Assembly (NCBI GenBank): GCA_963701265.1 | Contig: OY969581.1 | Span: 1,736,001 to 1,800,000, forward strand | Reading direction: 5' to 3' | DNA: 64,000 bases | Source of the DNA: VRUE01 sp963701265 | GTDB taxonomy: Bacteria > Actinomycetota > Thermoleophilia > Solirubrobacterales > 70-9 | Part shown: positions 28,947-36,689 of the stretch, piece by piece | Position numbering within the stretch: position 1 is the first letter of the stretch | Layout: each line of letters starts with the position of its first letter | Notes under the pieces: model-generated | What the model was told of the DNA's origin: nothing | Database searches by the model: none | The model's input: the letters and a program-made list of their open reading frames with translations, nothing else | Program-made: the position numbers and the translations under genes

Positions 28947-29026
28947 AGAGGGGCGTGTGACCCCCTCCCAAAACGCTCGGCAGGAGCCTCGCTGGAGTGT
29001 TTTGGGAGGGGGTCACACGCCCCTCT
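28947..29026 (+). repeat. Palindromic element, copy A (core-conserved family)
   Basis: Arms 28947-28978 and 28995-29026, 32 bp with a single G-T wobble, loop GGCAGGAGCCTCGCTG. The core stem CCCAAAACGCTC / GAGTGTTTTGGG and the loop are shared with copies B and C, whereas the outer arm (AGAGGGGCGTGTGACCCC) is not. It lies just past the stop of the upstream gene and has no U-tract. It may double as a U-less terminator. Confidence 0.9.
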
Positions 29027-29037
29027 TCAAGGCTCGG

Positions 29038-29550
29038 TCAGGTCTCGTTCAGGGCTTCGCCGAGGGACTTGCGCAACGAACCCGAGTCGGCAGATTCGAG
29101 GAGCTTGAGTAGGTGCGACATCGCCGCGGCGCCGGAATCCTTTGAGATCCAGGGGACTTCGGCGGTTTCCAGGATCGGGTGCGTGAACCGGGCAGCCCTT
29201 GGGTCGGGAGCTTCCAGGTAGGCGACCGTGGTCGAGTCCTCCGTGGCCTGGCGAGCGTTGGCACCGAGGGTTGCGAGGCTGAGCTTCTTTGCTTCGTTGG
29301 GACTGGACAGGCAAACGGCTTGCACTCGAAGATCGCCTGCGCGGCCATCGTGCCTGACAAGCTCCTGCTTCGCCGCAGCGCACAACGGAGCTTCGACGTA
29401 AGCGGTCACGGTGGCGTCCTCGGAGACCCCCGTGCCCGATCCACAGCCAGCTACTGCCACGAGCAGAACGCAGGCCACGGCCAGTGCGGCTTTTCGCGAG
29501 ACAGAAGAGGGCCGGGTGCCCCTATCCCGGAGGCTCCCGGTAAAAGGCAT
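29038..29550 (-). CDS. Small lipoprotein resembling part of a Peripla_BP_6 domain
   Basis: 170 aa. A signal peptide ends in the lipobox VAVAGCGSGTG (~residue 33). The mature part (NARQATEDSTTVAYLEAPDPRAARFTHPILETAEVPWISKDSG) reads like the ligand-binding core of branched-chain amino-acid binding proteins, but only about 130 residues are present instead of ~350, so it is a reduced or degenerate receptor. Similar short lipoproteins occur in Solirubrobacterales. Start ATG 29550 is chosen because earlier in-frame starts lie beyond a palindromic element. That element (29507-29608) covers the first 15 codons. Confidence 0.65.
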   Translation of the reverse strand: MPFTGSLRDRGTRPSSVSRKAALAVACVLLVAVAGCGSGTGVSEDATVTAYVEAPLCAAAKQELVRHDGRAGDLRVQAVCLSSPNEAKKLSLATLGANARQATEDSTTVAYLEAPDPRAARFTHPILETAEVPWISKDSGAAAMSHLLKLLESADSGSLRKSLGEALNET

Positions 29551-29608
29551 GAGCCCTGACAACCGACCTGCTGCGCAACGGTCTCCGGGATAGGGGCGCC
29601 CGGCCCTC
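29507..29608. repeat. Palindromic element D across the lipoprotein start
   Basis: Arms 29507-29534 and 29581-29608 (28 bp, both mismatches being G-T wobbles), with a 46-nt loop that contains the lipoprotein ATG. Arm GAGGGCCGGGTGCCCC is close to the outer arm of copy C, while the inner part TATCCCGGAG differs from the A/B/C core. Confidence 0.75.
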
Positions 29609-29643
29609 CCCCGCCTTACGAAACCCACGGCCCCCGCCTCTGT

Positions 29644-30672
29644 TCAGCCAAAGAAGACCTCCGCCTCCGAGTACAGCGACTCCGGCACCGTCTTCAGCTC
29701 CGCCGTCGCCTCGCTCAAATCGACCAGCTCGATATCCGTCCCCCGCAGCGCCGTCATCTTGCCCCAGTCCCCAGCATCAGCAGCATCGATCGCATGCAGC
29801 CCGAACCTTGTGGCCAGCACTCGGTCAAACGCGGTCGGCGTCCCACCCCGCTGCACGTGCCCGAGCACCGTCGCCCGCGCCTCCTTGCCGGTCCGCTGCT
29901 CGATCTCACCCTCGAGCCAGTGCGCGATCCCACCCAGAGCCACGTGGCCAAACTGATCGAGCTTCTCGTTTTTGGTCTCGGGCATGCCACCGACCGGCTG
30001 CGCTCCCTCGGCGACGACGAGGATCGGCGCGTATTGGTGCTCGAATCGGCGGCCTACGAATTCGCAGACCCGGTCGAGGTCGAAGGGCAGCTCGGGGATC
30101 AAGATCACGTTGGCGCCGCCGGCGAGACCGGCATGGAAGGCGATCCAGCCGGCGTGGCGACCCATCACCTCGACGATCAGCACCCGGTGGTGACTGTCCG
30201 CCGTCGTGTGCAGGCGGTCGATCGCCTCCATTGCGATGTTGACCGCCGTGTCGAAGCCGAAGGTGTAGTCGGTGGCGCCGAGGTCGTTGTCGATCGTCTT
30301 GGGCACGCCGACGACGGGCAGGCCGTGCTCGGCGTGCAGGCGCGAGGCGGCGCCAAGCGTGTCCTCGCCGCCGATCGCGATCAGCCCGTCGACCCCTTCG
30401 GCCGCGAAGTTGGCGAGGAGCCGCTCGGGACCGCCCTCCTCCTTGAACGGGTTGGTCCGCGAAGCACCGAGGATCGTTCCCCCGCGCGGCAGGATCCCCC
30501 TCACCTCGGGCACACCAAGCGGGCGGCTGTCGCGCTCCAGCGGCCCGCGCCAGCCGTCGCGGTAGCCGACGAACTCGTGACCGCGGTGTTCGACCCCCTT
30601 GCGCACGATCGCCCTGATCACCGCATTGAGGCCCGGACAATCTCCACCGCCGGTGAGCACGCCGATCCGCAT
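29644..30672 (-). CDS. pfkA: 6-phosphofructokinase, residues predict pyrophosphate dependence
   Basis: 342 aa, PfkA family. Phosphorylates fructose 6-phosphate. Seen: GVLTGGGDCPGLNAVIRAIV at the N-terminus, GLIAIGGEDTLGAA (~residue 100), VVGVPKTIDNDLGATDYTFGFDTA (~120-145) and EVMGRHAGWIAFHAGLAGGANVILIPELPFD. ATP enzymes have Gly at the second variable position of GGDGS/GGEGT; here it is Asp (GGEDT) and the following PKTID has Lys, the Asp104/Lys124 pair of pyrophosphate-dependent enzymes. So a reversible PPi-PFK is likely (inference). ATG preceded by TAACCT with 7 nt between. Confidence 0.93.
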   Translation of the reverse strand: MRIGVLTGGGDCPGLNAVIRAIVRKGVEHRGHEFVGYRDGWRGPLERDSRPLGVPEVRGILPRGGTILGASRTNPFKEEGGPERLLANFAAEGVDGLIAIGGEDTLGAASRLHAEHGLPVVGVPKTIDNDLGATDYTFGFDTAVNIAMEAIDRLHTTADSHHRVLIVEVMGRHAGWIAFHAGLAGGANVILIPELPFDLDRVCEFVGRRFEHQYAPILVVAEGAQPVGGMPETKNEKLDQFGHVALGGIAHWLEGEIEQRTGKEARATVLGHVQRGGTPTAFDRVLATRFGLHAIDAADAGDWGKMTALRGTDIELVDLSEATAELKTVPESLYSEAEVFFG

Positions 30673-30679
30673 CGACCTC

Positions 30680-30685
30680 AGGTTA
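30680..30685 (-). promoter_or_regulatory. -10 box TAACCT, leaderless promoter of pfkA
   Basis: Fits TANNNT and ends 7 nt before ATG 30672. Confidence 0.4.
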
Positions 30686-30752
30686 GCCGTGACGGAGGAG
30701 CGCCTACCCGTTAGGTTCGTTCAAGTCGATCGAGCGAGAGAAGGGACGGACG

Positions 30753-31625
30753 ATGAGCGACCCGGTGGATATGCAAGCGCTGCGCGCGGCGGGACAGAAG
30801 ACCTGGTCGGAAGGCGACTTCGCGGTGGTCGCCGCGATCGTGATGATGGCCTCCGAGGAACTGGTCGAAGCGCTCGCCGTCGTTCCTGGTGAGCGGGTGC
30901 TCGACGTTGCCTGCGGCAGCGGCAACGCGGCAATCGCCGCCGCGCGGCGCTCGTGGGGTGGAGTCACCGGCGTCGACTTCGTTCCCGCCCTGCTCGAGCG
31001 AGCCCGTGAGCGCGCCGCCGCCGAGCGCCTCGACATCGAGTTCGTCGAGGGCGACGCGGCCGACCTGCCCTTTGCCGACGGGGAGTTCGACGTCGTCTCC
31101 TCCGTCTTCGGCGCGATGTTCGCACCTGACCAAAAGCAGGCGGCCACCGAGCTGCTGCGAGTCTGCACGCCCGGCGGCCGCATCGGCATGGCGAACTGGG
31201 TCCCGGATGGCCCCGTCAGCCAGCTCTTCGCGCTGGTCGCCAAACACGCGCCGCCGCCGCCCGGTTTCACGCCACCCGTGCTCTGGGGAACCGAGGACCA
31301 CGTGCGCGAGCTCTTCGGCGACGGGATAACCGATCTGCGCTTCGAGCGCAGGGTGTCACGCCAGGCGTTCAGGTCGATCGATCACTACCTGGAAATCTTC
31401 CGCACCTACTTCGGCCCGATCAAGCTGGCATTCGACCGGGTCGGACCAGACGGGGAAGCCGCCCTGGAGGCGGACCTGCGAGAGCAGCTGGAGAAGTGCA
31501 ACACGGCCGGAGACCGAGCCTTCGTGATCGAACCCGAGTACCTGTTGGTGACCGCGACCCGCGCCCAGGGCCCTAGGCCTTCGCTTTCGGCACCTCGAAG
31601 AGGAGCATCGACCCCGAGGCCTTGA
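30753..31625 (+). CDS. Class I SAM-dependent methyltransferase
   Basis: 290 aa. UbiE-like methyltransferase: motif I VLDVACGSGNAAIAAARR (~residue 50), VTGVDFVPALLERARERAAAERLDIEFVEGDAADLPFADGEFDVVSSVFGAMFAPDQ, and ELLRVCTPGGRIGMANW. The acceptor is unknown. Ribosome site GAGAAGGGA ends ~8 nt before the ATG. The 3' end overlaps the convergent ArsR-type gene by 53 bp, and the last ~20 residues (Arg/Pro/Ser) may be non-functional read-through. Confidence 0.88.
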   Translation: MSDPVDMQALRAAGQKTWSEGDFAVVAAIVMMASEELVEALAVVPGERVLDVACGSGNAAIAAARRSWGGVTGVDFVPALLERARERAAAERLDIEFVEGDAADLPFADGEFDVVSSVFGAMFAPDQKQAATELLRVCTPGGRIGMANWVPDGPVSQLFALVAKHAPPPPGFTPPVLWGTEDHVRELFGDGITDLRFERRVSRQAFRSIDHYLEIFRTYFGPIKLAFDRVGPDGEAALEADLREQLEKCNTAGDRAFVIEPEYLLVTATRAQGPRPSLSAPRRGASTPRP

Positions 31626-32154
31626 GCAGGTCCTCCCCGGACTCGGCGGCGCGGTTCATGCTTCGCGCCTGGATATCCAGAAGCTCGTCCGCCGCCCGCT
31701 GGATCAACTCAGAGGCTTCCTCCCAGCCCTGTCCATCAACGTCAAGCAACGTCCGCCCTAGATAGATATCTGGTTGGGCGACGAGAGTGCCGGCCTTCGC
31801 CGCCTCAACGAAGTCACCCAGGGTCTGTTGCATGACCTGACCGCAGTTGTCCTCCTGGAGGGGCCGGGGCAGCCGTTCCCAGGCGCGCTTGTCGATCAGC
31901 GTTCGGGTTGTTGCCCGGTAGAAGTGCTCCGTAGCGCCGCGCCGTGGCTTCTCGCGGACCAGTTCGATCAGCTTCCATTCTCGGAGCAGCTTGACGTGGT
32001 AGCTCAGGTAGCGAACGTCAAGCCCAAGCTCGTCTGCCAATTCCGAGGGACTTGCCGTTCGTTCAGTGAGGATGGTCAGGGCCTCACCCCGGGCCGGATG
32101 AGCGAAGGCCTTTCCCACGAGCTCGCTACTGGACTTCGTCTTGGTTCTCGGCAT
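31573..32154 (-). CDS. ArsR-like winged-helix transcriptional regulator
   Basis: About 193 aa. N-terminal HTH: VGKAFAHPARGEALTILTERTASPSELADELGLDVRYLSYHVKLLREWKLIELVREKPRRGATEHFYRA, the standard ArsR/HTH_20 arrangement with recognition helix VRYLSYHVKLL. The C-terminal half is helical, with no metal-binding cysteine pattern, so the effector is unlikely to be a metal. ATG 32154 follows a GAGG site; TTG 32160 in frame is also possible. It may regulate neighbouring genes but no operator was recognised. Confidence 0.85.
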   Translation of the reverse strand: MPRTKTKSSSELVGKAFAHPARGEALTILTERTASPSELADELGLDVRYLSYHVKLLREWKLIELVREKPRRGATEHFYRATTRTLIDKRAWERLPRPLQEDNCGQVMQQTLGDFVEAAKAGTLVAQPDIYLGRTLLDVDGQGWEEASELIQRAADELLDIQARSMNRAAESGEDLLKASGSMLLFEVPKAKA

Positions 32155-32333
32155 CGACAAGACCTCATTTCTAACCGGACTTCCTGAGTGTTCTACATCT
32201 TCAAATTAAAGCGGACCTGACGGAACCTTTTCTACAAGCAGTGGGGATAGCTCCACTACTGGAACTTCCTCCACCGGTTGCCGGGTCTAGGCATGGCTAC
32301 TTCCTTTTCGCTGACGAAGGGAGGTGAAGCGCT

Positions 32334-32393
32334 ATGAAGGTCTCGACGACCGAGGCTGTCGTGCCGCTGCTGAGCGTCACGAAGACCAACTAG
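32334..32393 (+). CDS. Putative 19-residue peptide gene
   Basis: ATG 32334 to TAG 32393 encodes MKVSTTEAVVPLLSVTKTN. The evidence for translation is the ribosome site AAGGGAGGTGA 5-16 nt upstream, the strongest in the window, in DNA that otherwise lacks a gene (32155-32476). It lies directly before a 13-bp hairpin. It could be a leader peptide, a precursor of a modified or signalling peptide, or a chance site. No modifying enzyme or transporter is adjacent. Confidence 0.45.
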   Translation: MKVSTTEAVVPLLSVTKTN

Positions 32394-32401
32394 TCGGCGC
32401 T

Positions 32402-32439
32402 GGTTGGCCTCCGCCGTCGACTCTGCGCGGAGGCCGACC
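32402..32439 (+). terminator. Hairpin after the 19-residue peptide gene
   Basis: Arms GGTTGGCCTCCGC (32402-32414) and GCGGAGGCCGACC (32427-32439), one wobble pair, 12-nt loop, 9 nt after the stop codon. No U-tract; could be a terminator or attenuator. Confidence 0.6.
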
Positions 32440-32476
32440 TCGCCCACAAATCAGGCGGGCGCCTGCGAGAGGTCGC

Positions 32477-32626
32477 CTAAGACTTGGGCTGCAGGACGCG
32501 GATCGAGGCGCCGATGATCAGGATGCCGAAGAAGATCAGGCCGGCGACGCCGCCACCCTGGCCGAACACGGCGTAGCCGACGGTCGTGGTCGCGAGGGCG
32601 AGAAAAAGTGTGATCACCATTCCCAT
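32477..32626 (-). CDS. Small membrane protein downstream of trpA
   Basis: 49 aa: MGMVITLFLALATTTVGYA at the N-terminus, then a Gly-rich turn, then GLIFFGILIIGASIRVL and a short polar end. Two membrane helices are predicted. It sits 36 bp after the trpA stop in the same direction, so it may be the last gene of the trpFBA unit. No family recognised; a second in-frame ATG follows two codons in. The helices and codon use support it as real. Confidence 0.55.
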   Translation of the reverse strand: MGMVITLFLALATTTVGYAVFGQGGGVAGLIFFGILIIGASIRVLQPKS

Positions 32627-32662
32627 GCGGGCGGCATCCTATCCATTCAGGCGGCTGCGGTC

Positions 32663-33478
32663 TCAGCTCGTGAGGGCAGCGCGCGCCTCGCGCAGGAAGC
32701 TGCCAACCGACTCACCAGCGGCACCCGGCCCGCCCGCCTCGCCAGCAGCGCGGACCAATCGGCTGCCGACGATGACGCCGTCCGCAACTTCGCCGACCTG
32801 CGCAGCCTGCTCAGGCGTGCCGATGCCGAAGCCGACCGCAACGGGGACCTCGGCCTCGGCCTTCGTAGCCATAACCAGATCGCTCAGCTCCGCCGGCAGT
32901 TCGTCGCGCTCCCCGGTCGTCCCCACGGTCGAGACGACGTAGACGAACCCCTGCGCGACGGCGCAGATCCGCGCCCGCCGCTCCGCCGGCGTAGTCGGCG
33001 CGACCAACGGCACCAGGGCCAGGCCAGCAGCGGCAAAGGCCTCGCGCACAGGCTCCGCTTCCTCCAGCGGCAGATCGGGAACGATCGCCCCCGCCGCGCC
33101 CACGGCGAGCGCCCGTTCGGCAAACGCCTCGGCCCCACCCTGCGCCAGCACCATGTTGGTGTAGACCATGAAAACGACCGGCACCCGGGCCGAGATCGCC
33201 TCACAAATTTCCATCGCGGACTCCAGGGTCGCCCCGGCCTCAAGCGCAGCAGTTGCTGCAGCGTGAATAGTCGGTCCATCGGCCAGCGGATCGGAAAAGG
33301 GCACCCCAAGCTCAACCAAATCGGCCGACTCGGCATAAGCCTCAGCAACCGCCAGCGCTGTCTCTCGGTCGGGATACCCGGCCATCATGTAGGGCATCAA
33401 GGCTGCTCGACCTTCCTCGCGCGCCGCTCCGAAGGCCGCCGCTACTCGGGCGGCGCCGGTCACAATCACCTCAGCCAC
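32663..33478 (-). CDS. trpA: Tryptophan synthase alpha chain
   Basis: 271 aa. Cleaves indole-3-glycerol phosphate to indole, passed to TrpB by a tunnel. Seen: ALMPYMMAGYPDRETALAVAEAYAESADLVELGVPFSDPLADGPTIHAAATAAL with catalytic Glu (VELG) and Asp (SDPLADGP), GAAGAIVPDLPLEEA, LVPLVAPTTPAERR and GFVYVVSTVGTTGER. Overlaps trpB by 8 bp in the conserved trpF-trpB-trpA order. Confidence 0.97.
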   Translation of the reverse strand: MAEVIVTGAARVAAAFGAAREEGRAALMPYMMAGYPDRETALAVAEAYAESADLVELGVPFSDPLADGPTIHAAATAALEAGATLESAMEICEAISARVPVVFMVYTNMVLAQGGAEAFAERALAVGAAGAIVPDLPLEEAEPVREAFAAAGLALVPLVAPTTPAERRARICAVAQGFVYVVSTVGTTGERDELPAELSDLVMATKAEAEVPVAVGFGIGTPEQAAQVGEVADGVIVGSRLVRAAGEAGGPGAAGESVGSFLREARAALTS

Positions 33479-34640
33479 CGGTCCACTCCAGAACCTCGGC
33501 CAGATCCTTGTCTCCTCGCCCGCTGAGGCAGATCACGTCGTATCCATCCCCCGCGCCGGAGTTCTCCAGGAACCAGGCGATCGCGTGCGAGGACTCCAGC
33601 GCCGGGATGATCCCCTCCAACCGCGTCAACGTGGAGAAAGCGGCAAGCGCCTGCTTGTCGGTGACCGCGAAGTAGCTCGCCCGCCCCGTGTCGCGGAGAT
33701 GGGCGTGCTGGGGACCGACCCCGGGATAGTCGAGCCCGGCTGAGATCGAGTGCGCCTCGATGATCTGCCCCTCCTCGTCGGCCAGGACGGAGGACAGCGA
33801 GCCGTGCAGGACGCCGGTGCTGCCTTTGCCCAGCGAAGCGCCGTGGCGGTCGGTATCGACCCCCTCCCCAGCCGCCTCGACGCCAATCAGCTCAACCTCT
33901 GAGTCATCGATGAAAGGGGTGAAGATCCCGATCGAGTTGGAGCCACCGCCGACGCAGGCGATCACGCGCGCCGGCAGGGCGTCCTCGGCGGCCAACGCCT
34001 GCTCGCGCGCCTCGTCGCCGATCACCCGTTGCAGGTCACGAACAAGTGCCGGATAGGGCGCCGGACCGACGGCGGAACCGATTATGTAGTGGGTCGTCTC
34101 GACCTCTGCCACCCAATCGCGGATCGCCGCGCTGCTGGCCTCCTTCAGTGTCCGCGCGCCCGCCTCGACCGGGACGACCTCGGCGCCAAGCAGACCCATC
34201 CGCTCGACGTTCGGTCGCTGGCGGCGAATGTCCTCCGAGCCCATGTAGACGACGCACTTGAGCCCGAGCAGGGCACAGGCGGTCGCGGTGGCGACGCCGT
34301 GCTGACCGGCGCCGGTCTCGGCGATCACCCGCGGCTTGCCCATGCGCTCGGCGAGCAGCGCCTGGCCGATCGCGTTGTTGATCTTGTGGGCGCCGGTGTG
34401 GGCGAGATCCTCGCGCTTGAGGTAGACACGGCGACCGGCCTTGGCCGAGAGACGATCGGCGAGGTAAAGCGGCGTCGGGCGACCGATGAAATCGCGATGC
34501 AGCAGGCGCAAGCGCTCGTTGAAGGCAGGATCGACCCGTGCCTCGCTCCAAGCGGCGCTCAGCTCGTCGAGCGCCGCGATCAAAGTCTCCGGCACGTAGC
34601 GCCCCCCGTAGGGGCCAAATCGCTCCTCGACCAGGCTCAT
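33471..34640 (-). CDS. trpB: Tryptophan synthase beta chain
   Basis: 389 aa PLP enzyme joining indole and serine. Seen: FGPYGGRYVPETLIAALDEL at the N-terminus, KREDLAHTGAHKINNAIGQALLAERMGK with the PLP-binding Lys (HTGAHKINN, ~residue 82), AETGAGQHGVATATACALLGLKCVVYMG, CVGGGSNSIGIFTPF (PLP phosphate grip), and VGPQHAHLRDTGRASYFAVTDKQAL. This is a TrpB1-type chain that pairs with TrpA. Overlaps trpF by 4 bp and trpA by 8 bp. Confidence 0.98.
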   Translation of the reverse strand: MSLVEERFGPYGGRYVPETLIAALDELSAAWSEARVDPAFNERLRLLHRDFIGRPTPLYLADRLSAKAGRRVYLKREDLAHTGAHKINNAIGQALLAERMGKPRVIAETGAGQHGVATATACALLGLKCVVYMGSEDIRRQRPNVERMGLLGAEVVPVEAGARTLKEASSAAIRDWVAEVETTHYIIGSAVGPAPYPALVRDLQRVIGDEAREQALAAEDALPARVIACVGGGSNSIGIFTPFIDDSEVELIGVEAAGEGVDTDRHGASLGKGSTGVLHGSLSSVLADEEGQIIEAHSISAGLDYPGVGPQHAHLRDTGRASYFAVTDKQALAAFSTLTRLEGIIPALESSHAIAWFLENSGAGDGYDVICLSGRGDKDLAEVLEWTGG

Positions 34641-35272
34641 GCCGGAGTGACGCTAGCGCCCTTGGCCGCCTCGAAGAAGGCAGCCATCGCGGCGTGATCC
34701 TTGCGCCCCGGCTCCGCCTCGACCCCGCTGGCCACATCGACGGCGTAGGGGTGCGTGACAGCAATCGCTTCGGCGACGTTCTCGGGCCGCAACCCGCCGG
34801 CGACGATCGCCGGAATCTCGGAACGATGCTGGCGCAACAGCCCCCAGTCAAAGCTTTCGCCGGTCCCGCCCCAGAGGCCCTTGCCGCGCCGGTCAAAGAG
34901 GTGGAAGTCAGTCCGGAAGGCCTCCGCCCCGTGCACCTCAGCGCCACTGGCAACGTGGATCGCCTTGATCACCTTCACCCCCGTGCGCCGCGCCACCTCG
35001 GCGCAGAACTGCGGCCCCTCGGCCCCATTCAGCTGCACCATCGTCAGCCCGGCACCCTCGACCGCCTTGGCGACTTCCTCCAACTCCGGATTGACAAAGA
35101 CCCCGACAACCTCGCACTTGCGCCGGTAGGCAGCACAGATCGCCGCCGCTTCGTCCGCAGGACAAGCCCGCGGACTCTTCTCGTAATGAATCAACCCAAT
35201 CGCCCAAGCCCCAAGCAATACCGCCTCCGCGGCGTCGTCGAGGTTGGTAATCCCACAAATCTTCACGCGCAT
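34637..35272 (-). CDS. trpF: Phosphoribosylanthranilate isomerase
   Basis: 211 aa TIM-barrel enzyme of tryptophan synthesis. Seen: MRVKICGITNLDDAAEAVLLGAWAIGLIHYEKSPRA (catalytic Cys in KICG), VVGVFVNPELEEVAKAV, VQLNGAEGP, HLFDRRGKGLWGGTGESFDWGLL, IVAGGLRPENVAEAI and AVDVASGVEAEPGRKD. Start 35272 is set by homology and by TACCCT ending 7 nt before it. It therefore starts its own trpFBA unit, insulated from htrA by palindromic copy B. The presence of trpF means the pathway does not rely on a PriA-type dual isomerase. Confidence 0.97.
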   Translation of the reverse strand: MRVKICGITNLDDAAEAVLLGAWAIGLIHYEKSPRACPADEAAAICAAYRRKCEVVGVFVNPELEEVAKAVEGAGLTMVQLNGAEGPQFCAEVARRTGVKVIKAIHVASGAEVHGAEAFRTDFHLFDRRGKGLWGGTGESFDWGLLRQHRSEIPAIVAGGLRPENVAEAIAVTHPYAVDVASGVEAEPGRKDHAAMAAFFEAAKGASVTPA

Positions 35273-35279
35273 ACGCCTC

Positions 35280-35285
35280 AGGGTA
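35280..35285 (-). promoter_or_regulatory. -10 box TACCCT, leaderless promoter of trpFBA
   Basis: Ends 7 nt before ATG 35272 and lies 37 bp after palindromic copy B. Confidence 0.5.
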
Positions 35286-35322
35286 CGGGAGCTAACCCAG
35301 CGGCATCTCGCCCGGGTCCAGG

Positions 35323-35400
35323 AGAGCGCCGGATGGCTCTTCCCAAAACACTCCAGCGAGGCTCCCGCCGAGCGTTTTGGGAAGAGCCATCCGGCGCTCT
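35323..35400 (-). repeat. Palindromic element, copy B (core-conserved family)
   Basis: Arms 35323-35353 and 35370-35400, 31 bp with one mismatch (G-U on the minus strand). Minus-strand loop GGCGGGAGCCTCGCTG. Outer arm AGAGCGCCGGATGGCTCT differs from copies A and C but remains perfectly paired. It lies between the htrA stop and the trpF promoter, oriented as the 3' end of htrA. Confidence 0.9.
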
Positions 35401-35414
35401 GCCGGCCTGGGTAC

Positions 35415-36629
35415 CTATTCCGCTGAACTCGGCCGTACGCCGAGCGTGACCGTGACCCGCTTGGTCTCGTTGTCGCCACGCAGCAGGGTCAAATCCATCT
35501 CATCGCCCGGCTGGGCACTGTTGACGGCGTCAATCACTTCTTCCATCGACTCAACCGGCTTGCCGTCGACTTCGGTGATGATGTCGCCACCGAGGGTGAC
35601 TTTGGCACCTTCGATCGTCGCGTTGGTATCGCCGCCTTCGATGCCAGCCTTGTCAGCAGGGCTGTCCTTGACCACTTCGTTGACGAGGATGCCTTGGTCG
35701 ACCGGCAGTTTCAAAGCCTTGGCCAGCGCCGGGGTGATGCTGCCGCCGCTGATGCCGATGTAGGCGTGCTTGACTTCGCCGTGCTCTTCGAGCTGTTCGA
35801 CGACTTCGCGGGCGGTGTTGATCGGTACAGCGAAGCCGATGCCAACGTTGCCCTCACTGCCGCCGCCGGTCTGGATCTGGGAGTTGATCCCGATCACCCT
35901 TCCTTCGGCGTCGATCAGCGGGCCACCGGAGTTGCCGGGGTTGATCGCCGCGTCGGTCTGGATCACGTGCGAGATCGAGAAGCCGTTGGGGGCCTGGATC
36001 TGGCGCTGCAGGGCGGAGACGATGCCGGCGGTCACCGTTCGGTCGAGCCCGAAGGGGTTGCCGATCGCGACCACCGAGTCGCCGACCTGCACCTGGGCGG
36101 AGTTGCCGAGCTCGAGCGGGTGCTGCTGGTCGGCCGGGACGTCGATCTTGAGCAGGGCGACGTCGGTTGCCGGGTCGGTGCCGACCACTTCGGCCTCGTG
36201 CTCGGTATCCGATGAGCCGAGCCTGACCTCGACCTTGGTCGCCCCTTCGACCACGTGGTTGTTGGTGACGATGTGGCCTTCGTTGTCGATCAGGAAGCCC
36301 GAGCCGGTAGCGATTCCACCGCCCTGCGATTCTTCTTCTTCGCCGAACGGGTTGAACGGCGAAGACGATTCTTCGGCCGGCTCGGTCGATTCGATGAAGG
36401 CGACTCCCGGCCCGTCGTTGCGATAGATCTCGTTGACCGTGTTGGTGTCGCTGCTTTCGGTGTTGGCGACAGGAGCACTGCTGAGCGGCGCCGCGATAGT
36501 CGTCGTGGTGTGGTCACCGGTATCGAGCAAACCGGTGGCGATGGCAATCGCGCCCAAAACCGCAACCACGGCGCCGCCGAGCAGTGCCGAGCCAAACGAT
36601 GTGCGAAAGAAGCGACGCATTGGGGGCAC
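35415..36629 (-). CDS. HtrA/DegP-like serine protease with PDZ domain
   Basis: 404 aa, membrane-anchored by an N-terminal helix (~residues 12-35), with a Ser/Thr-rich spacer. Protease domain: GSGFLIDNEGHIVTNNHVVEGA (His), TDPATDVALLKID (Asp), QTDAAINPGNSGGPLIDAEG (Ser). PDZ at ~305-400: GILVNEVVKDSPADKAGIEGGD, LGGDIITEVDGKPVESMEEVIDAVNSAQPGDEMDLTLLR. It degrades or refolds damaged exported proteins. It lies between trpC and trpF, unrelated to tryptophan synthesis. Start GTG 36629 or ATG 36620. Confidence 0.93.
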   Translation of the reverse strand: MPPMRRFFRTSFGSALLGGAVVAVLGAIAIATGLLDTGDHTTTTIAAPLSSAPVANTESSDTNTVNEIYRNDGPGVAFIESTEPAEESSSPFNPFGEEEESQGGGIATGSGFLIDNEGHIVTNNHVVEGATKVEVRLGSSDTEHEAEVVGTDPATDVALLKIDVPADQQHPLELGNSAQVQVGDSVVAIGNPFGLDRTVTAGIVSALQRQIQAPNGFSISHVIQTDAAINPGNSGGPLIDAEGRVIGINSQIQTGGGSEGNVGIGFAVPINTAREVVEQLEEHGEVKHAYIGISGGSITPALAKALKLPVDQGILVNEVVKDSPADKAGIEGGDTNATIEGAKVTLGGDIITEVDGKPVESMEEVIDAVNSAQPGDEMDLTLLRGDNETKRVTVTLGVRPSSAE

Positions 36630-36689
36630 TGTAGGCAGCCTCTCTCAGCGCTGCCTAAACGAGCCGCAAACCGAGCTTAAATTTCGCGA

